Shown: positions 50,455 through 59,845, counted from the first letter of the stretch. The stretch: DNA of 64,000 nucleotides from Dehalococcoidia bacterium (GCA_035310145.1 DATGEL010000049.1:1-64000); one strand, 5' to 3'. Made by a program: numbers and translations. The notes: generated by a model not told the origin, from the sequence alone.

Positions 50455-50870
50455 AATGGGCGACACGCGCTTGCTGTCACATCGACCGCGCGGCCTGCGC
50501 CTGGCTGATTCGCCGCTTCCTTGACCAGGAGGCGCGGTTCATCTTCATCCAGGATCCCGACGAGCTGCCCGCGGACGCGACGCCGTTCGACATGCGCGGC
50601 GCCGTGCTCTCCCACCACGACGGCGACTGCTCGTTCGAGACGATTCTGCGCCACTACCAATTGCAGGATCCCGGGCTGACGGCCATCGCTCGCATCGTGC
50701 ACGAGGCTGACCTGGGCGACGAGCGCTACGACGCGCCGGAGGCGGCCGGCCTGGACATGCTGATGCGCGGTTTGCAACTGGTACGGAGCGACGAGGAGGT
50801 GTTGGCGCTCAGCGCGGTGCTCTTCGATGGGCTGTACGCCTACTGCAGCGCGACGGCGGGCCGACCGTAG
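50451..50870 (+). CDS. ChrB C-terminal domain protein, copy 1
   Basis: 139 residues. KWATRACCHIDRAACAWLIR, FIQDPDELPADATPFDM, LSHHDGDCSFETILRHYQL and ARIVHEADLGDE are the conserved blocks of the ChrB C-terminal (chromate resistance) domain, with His and Cys residues fit for metal or chromate chemistry. ATG overlaps the N-terminal-domain gene, so the two parts of ChrB are made as separate, coupled proteins. Confidence 0.88.
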   Translation: MKWATRACCHIDRAACAWLIRRFLDQEARFIFIQDPDELPADATPFDMRGAVLSHHDGDCSFETILRHYQLQDPGLTAIARIVHEADLGDERYDAPEAAGLDMLMRGLQLVRSDEEVLALSAVLFDGLYAYCSATAGRP

Positions 50871-50916
50871 GTGCTCCCATGGCCAGGCCGGCGCCGTGAC
50901 GTGAAGGGAAACGCCG

Positions 50917-51279
50917 GTGTTCGCGGTCTCGGACATCATTCTCTGGGCGACGATCGCCGGCGTGCTCGGCGTCCTGGTGTCGAGCCTCTGGCCCTGGGCG
51001 CGGGCGCGCTGGCGCTACCTTCTCGTGGGCGCGTCGACCCTGTGCGGTTTTCTCGGCTGGAACCTGGTGCTGCATGTCACGAACGGCCGCGGCTTCAACG
51101 TCGACGCGCCCTTGATCGGCCTGAGCTGGGCTGATGCCGGCAGCGGCGTGGTCGCCTTCCTGCTGACGGCGTTGCTGTTCGGCGGTGTTTGGGACCGGAG
51201 CGAGCCGGCCGCCCGTGTAGTGGGACTCGCCGTGATCGCTGGCGCGGTGGCGACAGGACTGGATCTGTTTGTCCTCTGA
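50917..51279 (+). CDS. Four-span membrane protein in the chrB cluster
   Basis: 120 residues from GTG 50917. Hydrophobic stretches ILWATIAGVLGVLVSSLW, YLLVGASTLCGFLGWNLVL, SGVVAFLLTALLFGGVW and VVGLAVIAGAVATGLDLFV. It is too short to be ChrA (about 400 residues, or paired 190-residue halves) and shows no ChrA motif. It may stand in as the membrane part of this cluster; that is inference. Confidence 0.7.
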   Translation: MFAVSDIILWATIAGVLGVLVSSLWPWARARWRYLLVGASTLCGFLGWNLVLHVTNGRGFNVDAPLIGLSWADAGSGVVAFLLTALLFGGVWDRSEPAARVVGLAVIAGAVATGLDLFVL

Positions 51280-51329
51280 CCTATGTAGCCGGCCCGTGCA
51301 GCCGGCCAATTTCGCCGAAGGAGAGCGCA

Positions 51330-51776
51330 ATGAAGTGGGTAACCCGTGCGCGGCCAATGGTGGATCGCGTTGCCTGCCCCTGGCTGATCCAGCGGTTCGT
51401 CGATCGCGACGCCGAGTTTCTTTATGTCCCGGCCGATCAGGTCCTGGCGGTGGCGGAGCGGGAAGACGCAACTCCGTACGACATCGCCAACGCGGAGCTA
51501 GGCCATCACGGCGCCGAATGCAGTTTCGACGCCATCATGCGCAAGTACCAGCTGAACGATCCGGCCCTCCAGCGCCTCGCGCTGATCGTGCGCGGCGCGG
51601 ATACCGATGCCCGCGACCTCACGCCCGAGTCGCGCGGCCTCGTCGCCATCGCCGCCGGCTTTCGGCTGGCGTATCAGGACGACCACGAGCAGCTCACCGC
51701 GGAGCTGCCGGTCTACGACGCATTGTACGCGTGGTGCCAGAGCCAGGTCGCGTCGGGCGCCACGTCACAACGGTGA
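51330..51776 (+). CDS. ChrB C-terminal domain protein, copy 2
   Basis: 148 residues, ATG preceded by GAAGGAGAG. KWVTRARPMVDRVACPWLIQ, ELGHHGAECSFDAIMRKYQL, ALIVRGADTDA parallel copy 1 block by block, but the two have diverged clearly, so the duplication is old. Copy 2 is nearer to the stand-alone chromate resistance exported-type proteins. Transcribed with the neighbours. Confidence 0.87.
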   Translation: MKWVTRARPMVDRVACPWLIQRFVDRDAEFLYVPADQVLAVAEREDATPYDIANAELGHHGAECSFDAIMRKYQLNDPALQRLALIVRGADTDARDLTPESRGLVAIAAGFRLAYQDDHEQLTAELPVYDALYAWCQSQVASGATSQR

Positions 51777-51781
51777 GAGAG

Positions 51782-52687
51782 ATGCTGCGACAAGGACGGT
51801 TCATCGCCATTCCCGGCGGACCCGACAACCGCTTCGACCATGGGGCGTTTGAGCCGGCGAGCGGACGGATTTTCCTGGCGCATACCTCCGCCGGCGGCGT
51901 GGCGGTGCTCGATCACGCCGCCGGGCGCCATGAACGGACCCTCGCCGGCTTCCCTGAGGCAGCGGGCGTGGCAGCCGCCGGCGGCGCCGTGTTGGTAAGC
52001 AACCGCGGCGGCGCCAGCGTCACGGCGATCGACGCGCGCACGCTGGCGATCGGCGGCAGCTACCCCACGGCCGCGCGCCCGAACGGCATCGCGCTTGCGC
52101 CGCGGCGGAGGTTGGCGATCGCTGCCTGCCTGGGCGACGAAAGCCAGGCGCCGGCGCTGCAGGCCATCGATCTCGAGCGCGGCGCTATGGAGACGCTCGC
52201 GTTGCCGGGCAGCCCCCGCTGGTGCGTCGTCGATCGGGCGGAGGCACGGGTGTACTGCGCGATTCAGAGACCATCCCAGGTGCTTGCGGTGCGGCTCGAC
52301 GGCTTCGCCACGGAGAGCTGCTGGGAGCTGCCGGTGGACGGGGCTCACGGCCTCGACCTCGACGAGCGGGGAGAGCGGCTGTTCGTGGCCTGCGACGCCG
52401 GGGAGCTGGTGGACCTGAGCGTCGTTGATGGCAGCGTACACGGCCGCTGGCCGCTGCCGGGACCACCCGATGTCACGTTCTTCAATCCGAGCAGCGGCCT
52501 CGTGCATGTGGCCGTCAAGGCGCCGGGAGTCGTGGTAACGATCGATCCGGCCACTGGTGTGCGCTGGAGCACGGAGACAGAGGCCCGGGCGGGAACAACG
52601 GCGATCGTGCCGCCCGACCGGCTCTACGTCTTTATGCCCCAGCGAGGCGGCGCTCTCGAACTGATCGAAGGTCGGAGCGCGGCCTGA
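51782..52687 (+). CDS. YncE-like beta-propeller protein
   Basis: 301 residues, ATG after GAGAGAG, 5 nt past the chrB copy 2 stop. Repeated ~40-residue blades such as GRIFLAHTSAGGVAVLDHAA, AVLVSNRGGASVTAIDARTL, RLFVACDAGELVDLSVVDG and LVHVAVKAPGVVVTIDPATG form a six- or seven-bladed YVTN/YncE propeller. No signal peptide is present. It likely binds a protein or small ligand, and belongs to the same operon as the chromate genes. Confidence 0.82.
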   Translation: MLRQGRFIAIPGGPDNRFDHGAFEPASGRIFLAHTSAGGVAVLDHAAGRHERTLAGFPEAAGVAAAGGAVLVSNRGGASVTAIDARTLAIGGSYPTAARPNGIALAPRRRLAIAACLGDESQAPALQAIDLERGAMETLALPGSPRWCVVDRAEARVYCAIQRPSQVLAVRLDGFATESCWELPVDGAHGLDLDERGERLFVACDAGELVDLSVVDGSVHGRWPLPGPPDVTFFNPSSGLVHVAVKAPGVVVTIDPATGVRWSTETEARAGTTAIVPPDRLYVFMPQRGGALELIEGRSAA

Positions 52688-52852
52688 GAAGCGGGTATGC
52701 CGATGCCACGCCTGCGCCCCGCCATGTCGCGTGCGCTGCGATGGCACAGTGCCGGCCGGTCTCGTTGCTTGCACCTCACTCCCGTCTTGACAGCCGATGT
52801 AGAATGCAACGTCTGCCCTTCGTCGGGATGCCTGTGCTCAGGAGGCGTGGCG

Positions 52853-54439
52853 ATGGCGCTCATATACGACGACGTGATCGTGGGGGCCGGCTCCTCCGGC
52901 TCGGTGCTCGCTTCGCGGCTCTCCGAAGACCCCGGCCGCAGCGTCCTGCTGCTCGAAGCCGGGCCGGATTTCGCCAGCGTCGAAGAGACGCCGCAGGACC
53001 TGATCGACGGCCGCAACATGTCCGTGCAGGCGCACGACTGGGGCTTCATGGCCGACGCCGTGCCCGGCCGGCCGATCACCTACCCGCGCGGCAAGGTCAC
53101 GGGCGGCTCCTCGGCCGTCAACGCCACGGTCGCGCTGCGCGGCGTGCCCGCCGACTACGACGAGTGGGCCGCCTGGGGCAACGACGGCTGGAGCTGGCAG
53201 GACGTGCTGCCCTACTTCCGCAAGCTCGAAGACGACGAGGACGAGCACGGCGACCTGCACGGCACGGGCGGCCCAATCCCCATCCGCCGCTGGAAGCCGG
53301 GAGAGCTGCGCCCGCCGCAGCAGGCCTACTTCAACGTCCTCCGCCGGCTCGGCTTTCCCGAGGTGACGGACCACAACCACCCCGACTCGACCGGCGCCGG
53401 CATCATTCCGCAGAACCAGCGCAACTTCGTGCGCATGTCGGCGGCGATCGGCTATCTGGCGCCGGCGCGGCACCGCATCAACCTGACGATCAAGCCGAAC
53501 TGCCTCGTCGACCGCGTGCTGTTCGAGGGCAAGCGCGCGATCGGCGTCGAGCTGGAGTGCGGCGGCGTGCGGCAGCAGGTCTTCGGCCGGCGCATCACGC
53601 TCTCGGCGGGCGCCGTCGCCTCGCCGGCGATTCTCCTGCGCTCGGGCATCGGGCCGGCGGCGGATCTGCGGGCGCTGGGCATCGAGCCGCTGGTCGATGC
53701 GCCCGTGGGCACGCGGCTCAACGACCACCCGCTGGCCTTCGTCTTCGGCCTGCCGCGGCCGGGCGTGTGCGACCGGTCCAATCCCTTCATCCAGGTGATG
53801 CTGCGCTACACCGCGCCCGGCTCCGACGTGTTCAACGACATGCAGCTCTACTTCGGCAGCCAGTTCGACGTACTGGAGCTTGCCGGCGCCGAAGCGATGG
53901 CGATGGTCGGGGCCCAGATCGTGGTCGGCGCCGGCGCCTCGCTGCAGCGACCGCTCTCGCGTGGGCGGCTGACGCTGGCGAGCCGCGACCCGCACGAGCA
54001 ACCGAAGGTCGACCTCAACTTCTGCAGCGACGCGCAGGGCGAGGATATGCGCCGCATGGTGGAAGGCGTGCGGCTCGGCTACCAGGTCGTCACGTCGCCC
54101 GAGCTGGCGCCGTTCGTGGAGCGCGTCGCCCTGCTCAGCGACGAGGCCGTCGCCTCGAACGAGGCGCTGTCGGAATACGTGCGTATGACGGTGGGCACGA
54201 CCTTCCACCCGGTGAGCACGGCGCCGATGGGCCCGGAGAGCGATGCCAACGCCGTGGTCGATCCACGTTGCCGCGTGCGCGGGGTTGAAAACCTGCGCGT
54301 GGTGGACGCCTCCGTCATGCCCAACATCGTGCGCTGCAACACGAATCTCACCTGCATGATGATCGGCGAGCGCGTGGCGGATTGGATGAAGGCGGAGCAG
54401 CCGCAGGCCGTGGGCGGGCTGGCCGCGGCGCCGGCCTAG
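52853..54439 (+). CDS. GMC family FAD-dependent oxidoreductase
   Basis: 528 residues, ATG after GGAGG. N-terminal FAD fold DDVIVGAGSSGSVLASRLSE and LLLEAGPDF, second signature YPRGKVTGGSSAVNATVALR, third LSAGAVASPAILLRSGIG, and the C-terminal active-site pair in TTFHPVSTAPMG (His) and NTNLTCMMIGERVADWM (Asn). Substrates in this family include choline, alcohols and glucose; choline dehydrogenase-like annotation is common but unproven. Confidence 0.93.
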   Translation: MALIYDDVIVGAGSSGSVLASRLSEDPGRSVLLLEAGPDFASVEETPQDLIDGRNMSVQAHDWGFMADAVPGRPITYPRGKVTGGSSAVNATVALRGVPADYDEWAAWGNDGWSWQDVLPYFRKLEDDEDEHGDLHGTGGPIPIRRWKPGELRPPQQAYFNVLRRLGFPEVTDHNHPDSTGAGIIPQNQRNFVRMSAAIGYLAPARHRINLTIKPNCLVDRVLFEGKRAIGVELECGGVRQQVFGRRITLSAGAVASPAILLRSGIGPAADLRALGIEPLVDAPVGTRLNDHPLAFVFGLPRPGVCDRSNPFIQVMLRYTAPGSDVFNDMQLYFGSQFDVLELAGAEAMAMVGAQIVVGAGASLQRPLSRGRLTLASRDPHEQPKVDLNFCSDAQGEDMRRMVEGVRLGYQVVTSPELAPFVERVALLSDEAVASNEALSEYVRMTVGTTFHPVSTAPMGPESDANAVVDPRCRVRGVENLRVVDASVMPNIVRCNTNLTCMMIGERVADWMKAEQPQAVGGLAAAPA

Positions 54440-54479
54440 ACCCGCGTGATGCCGGATTGAACCGGAGCCGCGCTGCCGC

Positions 54480-55502
54480 TCAGTGTCGGCGCTTCGCCGC
54501 GACGGCGCCGAGGGCAAGCGCCGCGACACCGCCGGCGGCCGCCGTGAGCAGGCCGCGGTGCGTGGTGGCCCACAGCTCCGGGCTGCGGCCGAGGGCGCGG
54601 TCGTCGAAGGCGCCGTGGGCGCCGTGGTCTGCGCCCCGCGGGCCATCCAGAGGCGCATAGAGATTGTTGGAGCGGCCGGGGTCGGCCGGCTCCGGCGTCT
54701 GCTGCGACTCGAATCCCGTGCGGGCGAGATAGTGGTCAAGCAGCCGGGGCGCAATCTTGTTCCCCTGGATCGCCTGCACGGTTGAACGCCCGACCCAAAG
54801 CTCGGGACGGTCGTGGTGAGCCGCCCAGTAGATGGCTTCGGCCGCGACCTCCGGTTGATAGATCGGCGGCACCGGCTGCGCCCTGCGCGGCATGCGGCTC
54901 TTCGACGGGCCAAACTGCGGGGTGTTGAGCGCAGGCATCTGCACCATGGTCAGCCTGACGTTGCTCTTGTCGTGCAGCAACTCGCAGCGCAGTGATTCGG
55001 TGAAGCCCTGAATCGCGTGCTTGCTGGCGCAGTAGGCCGCCTGCAAAGGAATGCCTCGGTAGGCCAGCGCCGAACCCACCTGCACGATGTGCCCGCGGTC
55101 GCGCGGCAGCATGCGCTGCAGTGCCGCCAGCGTGCCGTAGACGAAGCCCAGGTACGTCACTTCCGTGACGCGCTTGAAATCGTCCGGCGTCATCTCCTTC
55201 ACCGGGGAGAAGACGGAAGTCATTGCGTCGTTCACCCAGATGTCGACGGGCCCGAACGCGGCTTCCAGATTCACCGCCGCGGCCTCGACTGCCAGGGCGT
55301 CCGAGACATCGGTTTCGAGCGGCAGCGCTCGACCACCCGCGTCTTTAACATCGCGGCATGCACCGTCGAGCCCGGTGCTGCCGCGCGCGATCAGGCCGAT
55401 CGACGCACCTTCACGCGCGAAGCGCCGGGCCGTCGCCCGGCCGACGCCGGCCGAAGCGCCCGTGATCATCACCACCTCGTGTCGGTTGCCGCGGTGCATC
55501 AT
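54480..55502 (-). CDS. SDR oxidoreductase with C-terminal membrane anchor
   Basis: 340 residues from ATG 55502. Cofactor motif TGASAGVGRATARRFAREGA, active site GSALAYRGIPLQAAYCASKH (Ser, Tyr, Lys). The structural NAG is changed to NDA (VNDAMTSVF). Beyond the ~250-residue core there is a loop of ~60 residues and a final hydrophobic segment (GLLTAAAGGVAALALGAVAA) ending in KRRH, probably a tail anchor. Convergent with the GMC gene. Substrate unknown. Confidence 0.88.
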   Translation of the reverse strand: MMHRGNRHEVVMITGASAGVGRATARRFAREGASIGLIARGSTGLDGACRDVKDAGGRALPLETDVSDALAVEAAAVNLEAAFGPVDIWVNDAMTSVFSPVKEMTPDDFKRVTEVTYLGFVYGTLAALQRMLPRDRGHIVQVGSALAYRGIPLQAAYCASKHAIQGFTESLRCELLHDKSNVRLTMVQMPALNTPQFGPSKSRMPRRAQPVPPIYQPEVAAEAIYWAAHHDRPELWVGRSTVQAIQGNKIAPRLLDHYLARTGFESQQTPEPADPGRSNNLYAPLDGPRGADHGAHGAFDDRALGRSPELWATTHRGLLTAAAGGVAALALGAVAAKRRH

Positions 55503-55703
55503 CGTCGAGTCCACCAGTGTTCTGCGGAGCGTGCGGGGCGGCGTCGCGCAGCGCGGGGGCATTCTCACCATCGCGCACGCCGGGTCGATGCGCCATTGGC
55601 CCGGCGAGTGAGCCCGCTGTCGCGCCGGGGCCGCAACGGCCGCCGACTTCGCCCGCCACGTGAGAATGCACATAATTCGAAGAGAACATACGTGCTGAGA
55701 TGG

Positions 55704-55719
55704 TGTAACATCGATCACA
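55704..55719. promoter_or_regulatory. CRP/FNR-type binding site candidate
   Basis: TGTAACATCGATCACA matches TGTGA-N6-TCACA at nine of ten defined positions. It is 34 bp before the ATG of the Asp-box protein and in the gap shared with the divergent SDR. Confidence 0.4.
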
Positions 55720-55753
55720 TTGGCGAGTAGAGCAGCGTGACAGGGAGACAGCA

Positions 55754-56908
55754 ATGAATCAGTCCGTTCAACTGCTGGTCGGCACACGCAAAGGCGCCTT
55801 CATCTACCGTTCGGATGCGGCCAGGCAGTGCTGGTCGATCTCCGAGCCGCAGATGCCCGGCTGGCAGATCAATCACCTGGCCGCCGACACACGGGAGGGC
55901 CGGCAGCGGCTCTACGCGGCGGCCAACCACTGGGCCTGGGGGCCGTCCGTTGCCCGCAGCGACGACGGCGGCATGACGTGGGAGCAGCGCTGCCCCGGCC
56001 TCGCCTTCCCGCAGGATATGGGCCTCTCCATCGCCAACGTCTGGCACGTCGAGCCGGGGCACCCAAGCCAGCCGGGCGTGGTTTACGCCGGCACGCAGCC
56101 CGGCGCCCTCTTCCGCAGCGAAGACTGGGGTGAGTCCTGGGCACCGGTCGACGGGCTGACGCGCCACAGGTTCCGCGCCTTCTGGGGGCCAACCGGCAAC
56201 GTAGGAGACTCGTCACTGCACTCGATCCAGGTCGATCCGCGCGACGCCAACCGAATCTACGCGTCGATCAGCTCCGGCGGCACGTACATCAGCGAAGACG
56301 GCGGCGAGAGCTGGGAGCTGTGCTCCCACGGCATCGTCGTCACCACGCCGGCGGCGAAGCAGTTTCTCGCCGAGGTCGCCGAGTCGTTCCCGCAGCCGGA
56401 GCTGCCGCCGGACGTGGACCCGGCGGCGATGGACGAGTTCCACAAGTTCAAGATCGATCCGAAGGACCCGGACCGCCTCTGGGGACAGTCGCACGTCGGC
56501 GTCTTTCGCTCCGACTGCCGGGGCAAGGGCTGGGAAGATGTGACGCACGGCCTGCCCTCGTTCCACGGCTTCCCCATCGCCATCAGCCGGCGCGCGCCCG
56601 ATGCCGTGTACGTCGTCCCCATCGAGTACGGCGCGGACAACTTCCGCGTGGTGCGGGGGCAGTTCGCGGTCTGGCGCACCGGCGACGGCGGCAAGAGCTG
56701 GGAGCCGCTGACGCGCGGCCTGCCCGGCCCGCACGATTACCAGAGCGCCTACCGCGAGGGGCTCGACACCGACGGCCTCGAGCCCGAGGGCGTCTACGTC
56801 GGCACGACCAACGGTGAAGTCTACGCCAGCGCGGACGGCGGCGACTGCTGGCAGCGGCTGCCGGGAACGCTGCCGCCGATCCTGTCGGTTACCTGCGCGG
56901 TGCTGTGA
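55754..56908 (+). CDS. Asp-box (BNR) beta-propeller protein
   Basis: 384 residues, ATG with GGGAG upstream. Five or so Asp-box motifs: SDDGGMTWEQ, SEDWGESWAP, SEDGGESWEL, RTGDGGKSWEPL, SADGGDCWQRL. These occur in sialidases and in many non-enzymatic propellers (photosystem assembly factor Ycf48, VPS10-like). There is no signal peptide and no recognisable sialidase arginine triad, so an enzymatic role is doubtful. A CRP/FNR-like site lies upstream. Confidence 0.87.
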   Translation: MNQSVQLLVGTRKGAFIYRSDAARQCWSISEPQMPGWQINHLAADTREGRQRLYAAANHWAWGPSVARSDDGGMTWEQRCPGLAFPQDMGLSIANVWHVEPGHPSQPGVVYAGTQPGALFRSEDWGESWAPVDGLTRHRFRAFWGPTGNVGDSSLHSIQVDPRDANRIYASISSGGTYISEDGGESWELCSHGIVVTTPAAKQFLAEVAESFPQPELPPDVDPAAMDEFHKFKIDPKDPDRLWGQSHVGVFRSDCRGKGWEDVTHGLPSFHGFPIAISRRAPDAVYVVPIEYGADNFRVVRGQFAVWRTGDGGKSWEPLTRGLPGPHDYQSAYREGLDTDGLEPEGVYVGTTNGEVYASADGGDCWQRLPGTLPPILSVTCAVL

Positions 56909-56915
56909 GCGCGAA

Positions 56916-56941
56916 ACGGGGCGGCCGCATGGCCGCCCCGT
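56916..56941. terminator. Bidirectional terminator hairpin
   Basis: A perfect 11-bp stem (56916-56926 with 56931-56941) and GCAT loop sit between convergent genes, with AAA before and TT after the stem. Confidence 0.65.
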
Positions 56942-56956
56942 TGGCCTCCTACGCCA

Positions 56957-58196
56957 CTACGCCGCCGCCACGGCGTCCGGGCGGGCCGGGCGGGCCGGGC
57001 GCACGTTGGGGTTGCGCTGGAAGAGGTTCTCCGGGTCGTAGCGGCGCTTGATCTCCGCAAGCCGCTCGTAGTTCGGGCCGTAGGAGGCGCGGATGCGCTC
57101 CTCGCTCTCGCCCGCGCCGAGAAAGTTGACGTAGATCCCTTCTTCGGCGAACCGCTGCGTCGCCGCGATGCCGGCGCGCACCCAGCCGATGCTGGGTTCG
57201 CCGTCCTCTTCATCCGTCCAGCCGGCGATGTGCATCACGTCGAAGTGCGCATGGCGCTGCGAGAAGGCCGTGGCCGTGACCGGCATGCGGGCGGCCGCGC
57301 CGTGGAAGTGCTGGATCACCACCGCCGAGCGCGGTGAGGGCCGCGCGGCGCCGCATTCGACGATCGCGTCGATCGAGGCGCCGCTCAGCCACGGCAGCGC
57401 GTTCGCCTTGACGTAGTAGTTGAAGCCGGGGGGCGAGGCCGGGTCCAGCAGCCCCACCATCTGCTCGTAGCTGAGCGGCTGGATCAGGTCCATCAGCGGC
57501 GAGCCGAAGCGGCGCACCGCCTCGACCATGCGCTGCGCCCGTTCCGTCGGGCCCGTGGCGCAGACGGCGATGGCAACGGCGGGCTGGCCGTCCGGCGTGC
57601 TCAGAAGGCCGGCGTAGGCGGTCACGTCGTCGGTCGTGTGCAGCGTGTAGTGGTGGTAGAAGCGCAGCACCTCGCGCGCCTGGGCGAAGGGGTAGACGAC
57701 CATGCCGCCCAGCACCGTGCCGACTTCGCTCAGGCGGTGGTGGAAGCCGGTGACCACCCCGAAGTTGCCGCTGCCGCCGCGCAGCGCCCAGAAGAGATCC
57801 GGGTGTGCGGTTTCGCCGGCACGCACGACCTCGCCATTGGCCAGCACGACTTCGAAGCCGAGCACATTGTCCACGGTCAGGCCGAGCTTGGCCGTGAGCC
57901 AGCCCATGCCGCCGCCCAGCGTGAGCCCGGCGATGCCCGTGTTCGGACGCGGTGCCCACGGGCACGACGAGCCCTTGCGCCTCGGTCGCATGAATCAGTT
58001 CGCCCAGGTTGAGGCCGGGCTGCGCCCAGGCGCTGCGGCCGGCCGCGTCGACGGCGATGCCCTTCATCTGCGTGAGATCGATCACGAGGCCGCCGTCGAT
58101 CGCGGAGGAACCGGCAGTGCTGTGGCCGCCGCCGCGCACGGCGATGGGCAGGGCGTTAGCGCGGGCGAAGCGGATCGCCTGCCCAACGTTCCACAT
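56957..58196 (-). pseudogene. FAD-linked oxidase (BBE/berberine-bridge type), frameshifted and N-terminally shortened
   Basis: From 58196 one frame reads QAIRFARANALPIAVRGGGH, VIDLTQMKGIAVD and GLVVPVGTAS, the FAD-binding domain. It then changes frame at about 57944, where an extra base turns an expected S-N-T-G into S-E-H-G, and continues as NTGIAGLTLGGGMGWLTAKL through WALRGGSGNFGVVTGF to the BBE C-terminus NYERLAEIKRRYDPENLF. The usual first ~60 residues, including the W-N-G-M region, are also missing. A single-base sequencing error could explain the shift but not the missing start. Confidence 0.75.
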
Positions 58197-58311
58197 TTGG
58201 GAATCTGTTAACGGCTGCTTCAGCCTGATTTCAGGTTCGCCGCGTACGCTGAACCCATCCGGGCACGCCGCGCGTGATCGAGGTGTTCGCGCGGCCAAGA
58301 AAGCGGAGCGG

Positions 58312-58617
58312 ATGGATCGACGGCTGTTTCGCAACCCGCGCCTGAAGGTCTCGATCGCCGGTGCTGCGCTGCTGGCAACGCTGGGCTGCTTCGGCCTGCT
58401 GCGCGCCCAGACACCGACACGCGCCAGCAGCACGCCGGCCGCTGCGCCCGCGGCCGGTCCACCGTCCCCGGCTGCTGTCGCCGGCCCGGCCGGCGTGCTG
58501 CCGCAACCGGGTGATTTCAGCCCGTCCATCCGCCTGCCGGCAGGGTCATCGGCGCCGCAACTGCCGGTCGCGCCGGCGCCGCGCCCGCGGCCGATCACAC
58601 GCACGCGGGCGTCGTGA
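58312..58617 (+). CDS. Small membrane-anchored proline-rich protein
   Basis: 101 residues, ATG with GGAG upstream. A basic start and one span (LKVSIAGAALLATLGCFGLL) are followed by an extracytoplasmic Pro/Ala-rich tail (PAAAPAAGPPSPAAVAGPAG). Its stop overlaps the GTG of the ferric-reductase-like gene (GTGA), so the two are coupled. Confidence 0.65.
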   Translation: MDRRLFRNPRLKVSIAGAALLATLGCFGLLRAQTPTRASSTPAAAPAAGPPSPAAVAGPAGVLPQPGDFSPSIRLPAGSSAPQLPVAPAPRPRPITRTRAS

Positions 58618-59840
58618 GCGGGCGCATGCCGGCGATGCGACGGCGAGCTCAGGTGCTCCCTCTTGCCCTGGCAGCAGGCGGGCTCGCGTTGCTGCCGGTG
58701 CCGGCGCTGGCGGCCGGCGCGGGCGGCGACGCCGCGGGCGTGAACGTGCCCTGGTATCTCTCGCGCGCCACGGGCCTCGTCGCCTACCTGTTGCTCTTCG
58801 TCACCGTGGCGCTCGGTCTGGCGATTCGCACGAAAGCCTTCGACCGCCTGGTGGCCCGCTGGCGTGTGACGGATCTGCACGGCTTTCTCTCCCTGCTGGC
58901 TATGCTGTTCGTCGTCGTGCACGTGGCGGCGCTGCTGGGCGACACCTTCATCGGCTTCTCCGCGGTGCAGTTGCTGGTGCCGTTTGCTTCGCCCTATGCG
59001 GCGGCCTGGACGGCCGCCGGTCAGATCGCGGCCTACCTGCTGCTGCTGTTGCTGCTCAGCTTCCCGGCGCGGCGGCTGATCGGCTACCGCGCCTGGCGGG
59101 CGCTGCATTACCTCACGTTCCTGACGTACCTGGGCGCGCTGGCGCACGGCGTCTTCACCGGCACGGACAGCCGGCAGCTCTGGACGCAGGCCCTATATCT
59201 CGCGACGGCCGCCGTCGTTGCCCTGCTGTTGCTGCACCGCATCATCGTCTGGAACCGAAGGGCGCTCGGCGTGCTCACGGCGCGGCTGAGGGGAGTCGCG
59301 CCGGCCGAGGCCGAGGCGGCGCGCGCGGCGCTGCACCTGCGGGCCGTGCTGTTCGGCGTCAGCACGCTGGGCGCCGTCTTCCTGCTCTTCCTCGGCGCGG
59401 CCGTGGGGCCGTTCCGCTGGCTGGGCGGCGAGCACACGGCAGCCGGTCAGGCCACGGCGCCCACGTTCGCGGCAAAGGCGCCGGCCGGCTTCCACGACAC
59501 GTTCAGCGGCAGCGTCTCCACCGGCCGCCGCGCGACGCTGCTGGTGCGCCTGGATGGCACCGGCGAGCGTGGTGTAACGCTGGCGATGCAGGTGCAACCG
59601 GCCGCCGGTGGCGACGGTTCGACGGGGTACGCCGGCCCGGCCAGCCTCAGCGACGGCAATGGCGCGCCGCTGTGCAATGGCCAGGTGATGCAGCTCGATC
59701 CGAACGGCTTCAGCATCGACTGCCAGGGCACGGGCGACTACGCCGGCAAGCTGCTGCGTCTGCGCGGCGTCTTCACCCGCAGCGAGGGTTCGCAGCTCTG
59801 GGGCACGCTCGATGCAGTCGTCGGCCCCGCCGGCGAATAG
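58614..59840 (+). CDS. Ferric reductase-like transmembrane protein with exported C-terminal domain
   Basis: 408 residues. After a signal/anchor, six spans carry His residues fit for two haems (TDLHGFLSLLAMLFVVVHVA, RALHYLTFLTYLGALAHGVF), the YedZ/ferric reductase-like fold. A C-terminal ~110-residue beta domain follows the last span. GGDGSTGYAG in it is reminiscent of, but does not match, the DGxTGAT flavin-attachment motif. An ApbE gene lies directly convergent, suggesting a flavin-linked extracytoplasmic electron path. Confidence 0.82.
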   Translation: MSGRMPAMRRRAQVLPLALAAGGLALLPVPALAAGAGGDAAGVNVPWYLSRATGLVAYLLLFVTVALGLAIRTKAFDRLVARWRVTDLHGFLSLLAMLFVVVHVAALLGDTFIGFSAVQLLVPFASPYAAAWTAAGQIAAYLLLLLLLSFPARRLIGYRAWRALHYLTFLTYLGALAHGVFTGTDSRQLWTQALYLATAAVVALLLLHRIIVWNRRALGVLTARLRGVAPAEAEAARAALHLRAVLFGVSTLGAVFLLFLGAAVGPFRWLGGEHTAAGQATAPTFAAKAPAGFHDTFSGSVSTGRRATLLVRLDGTGERGVTLAMQVQPAAGGDGSTGYAGPASLSDGNGAPLCNGQVMQLDPNGFSIDCQGTGDYAGKLLRLRGVFTRSEGSQLWGTLDAVVGPAGE

Positions 59841-59845
59841 CGCGC

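Noticed and set aside
52787-52805. Promoter TTGACA plus TAGAAT before the GMC gene
   Set aside because: Spacing is only 7 bp, too short for a sigma-70 promoter.
57210-59147. A single long 645-codon reverse protein
   Set aside because: Only its middle part is a true FAD-oxidase segment; the rest is antisense to the small membrane protein and ferric-reductase genes.
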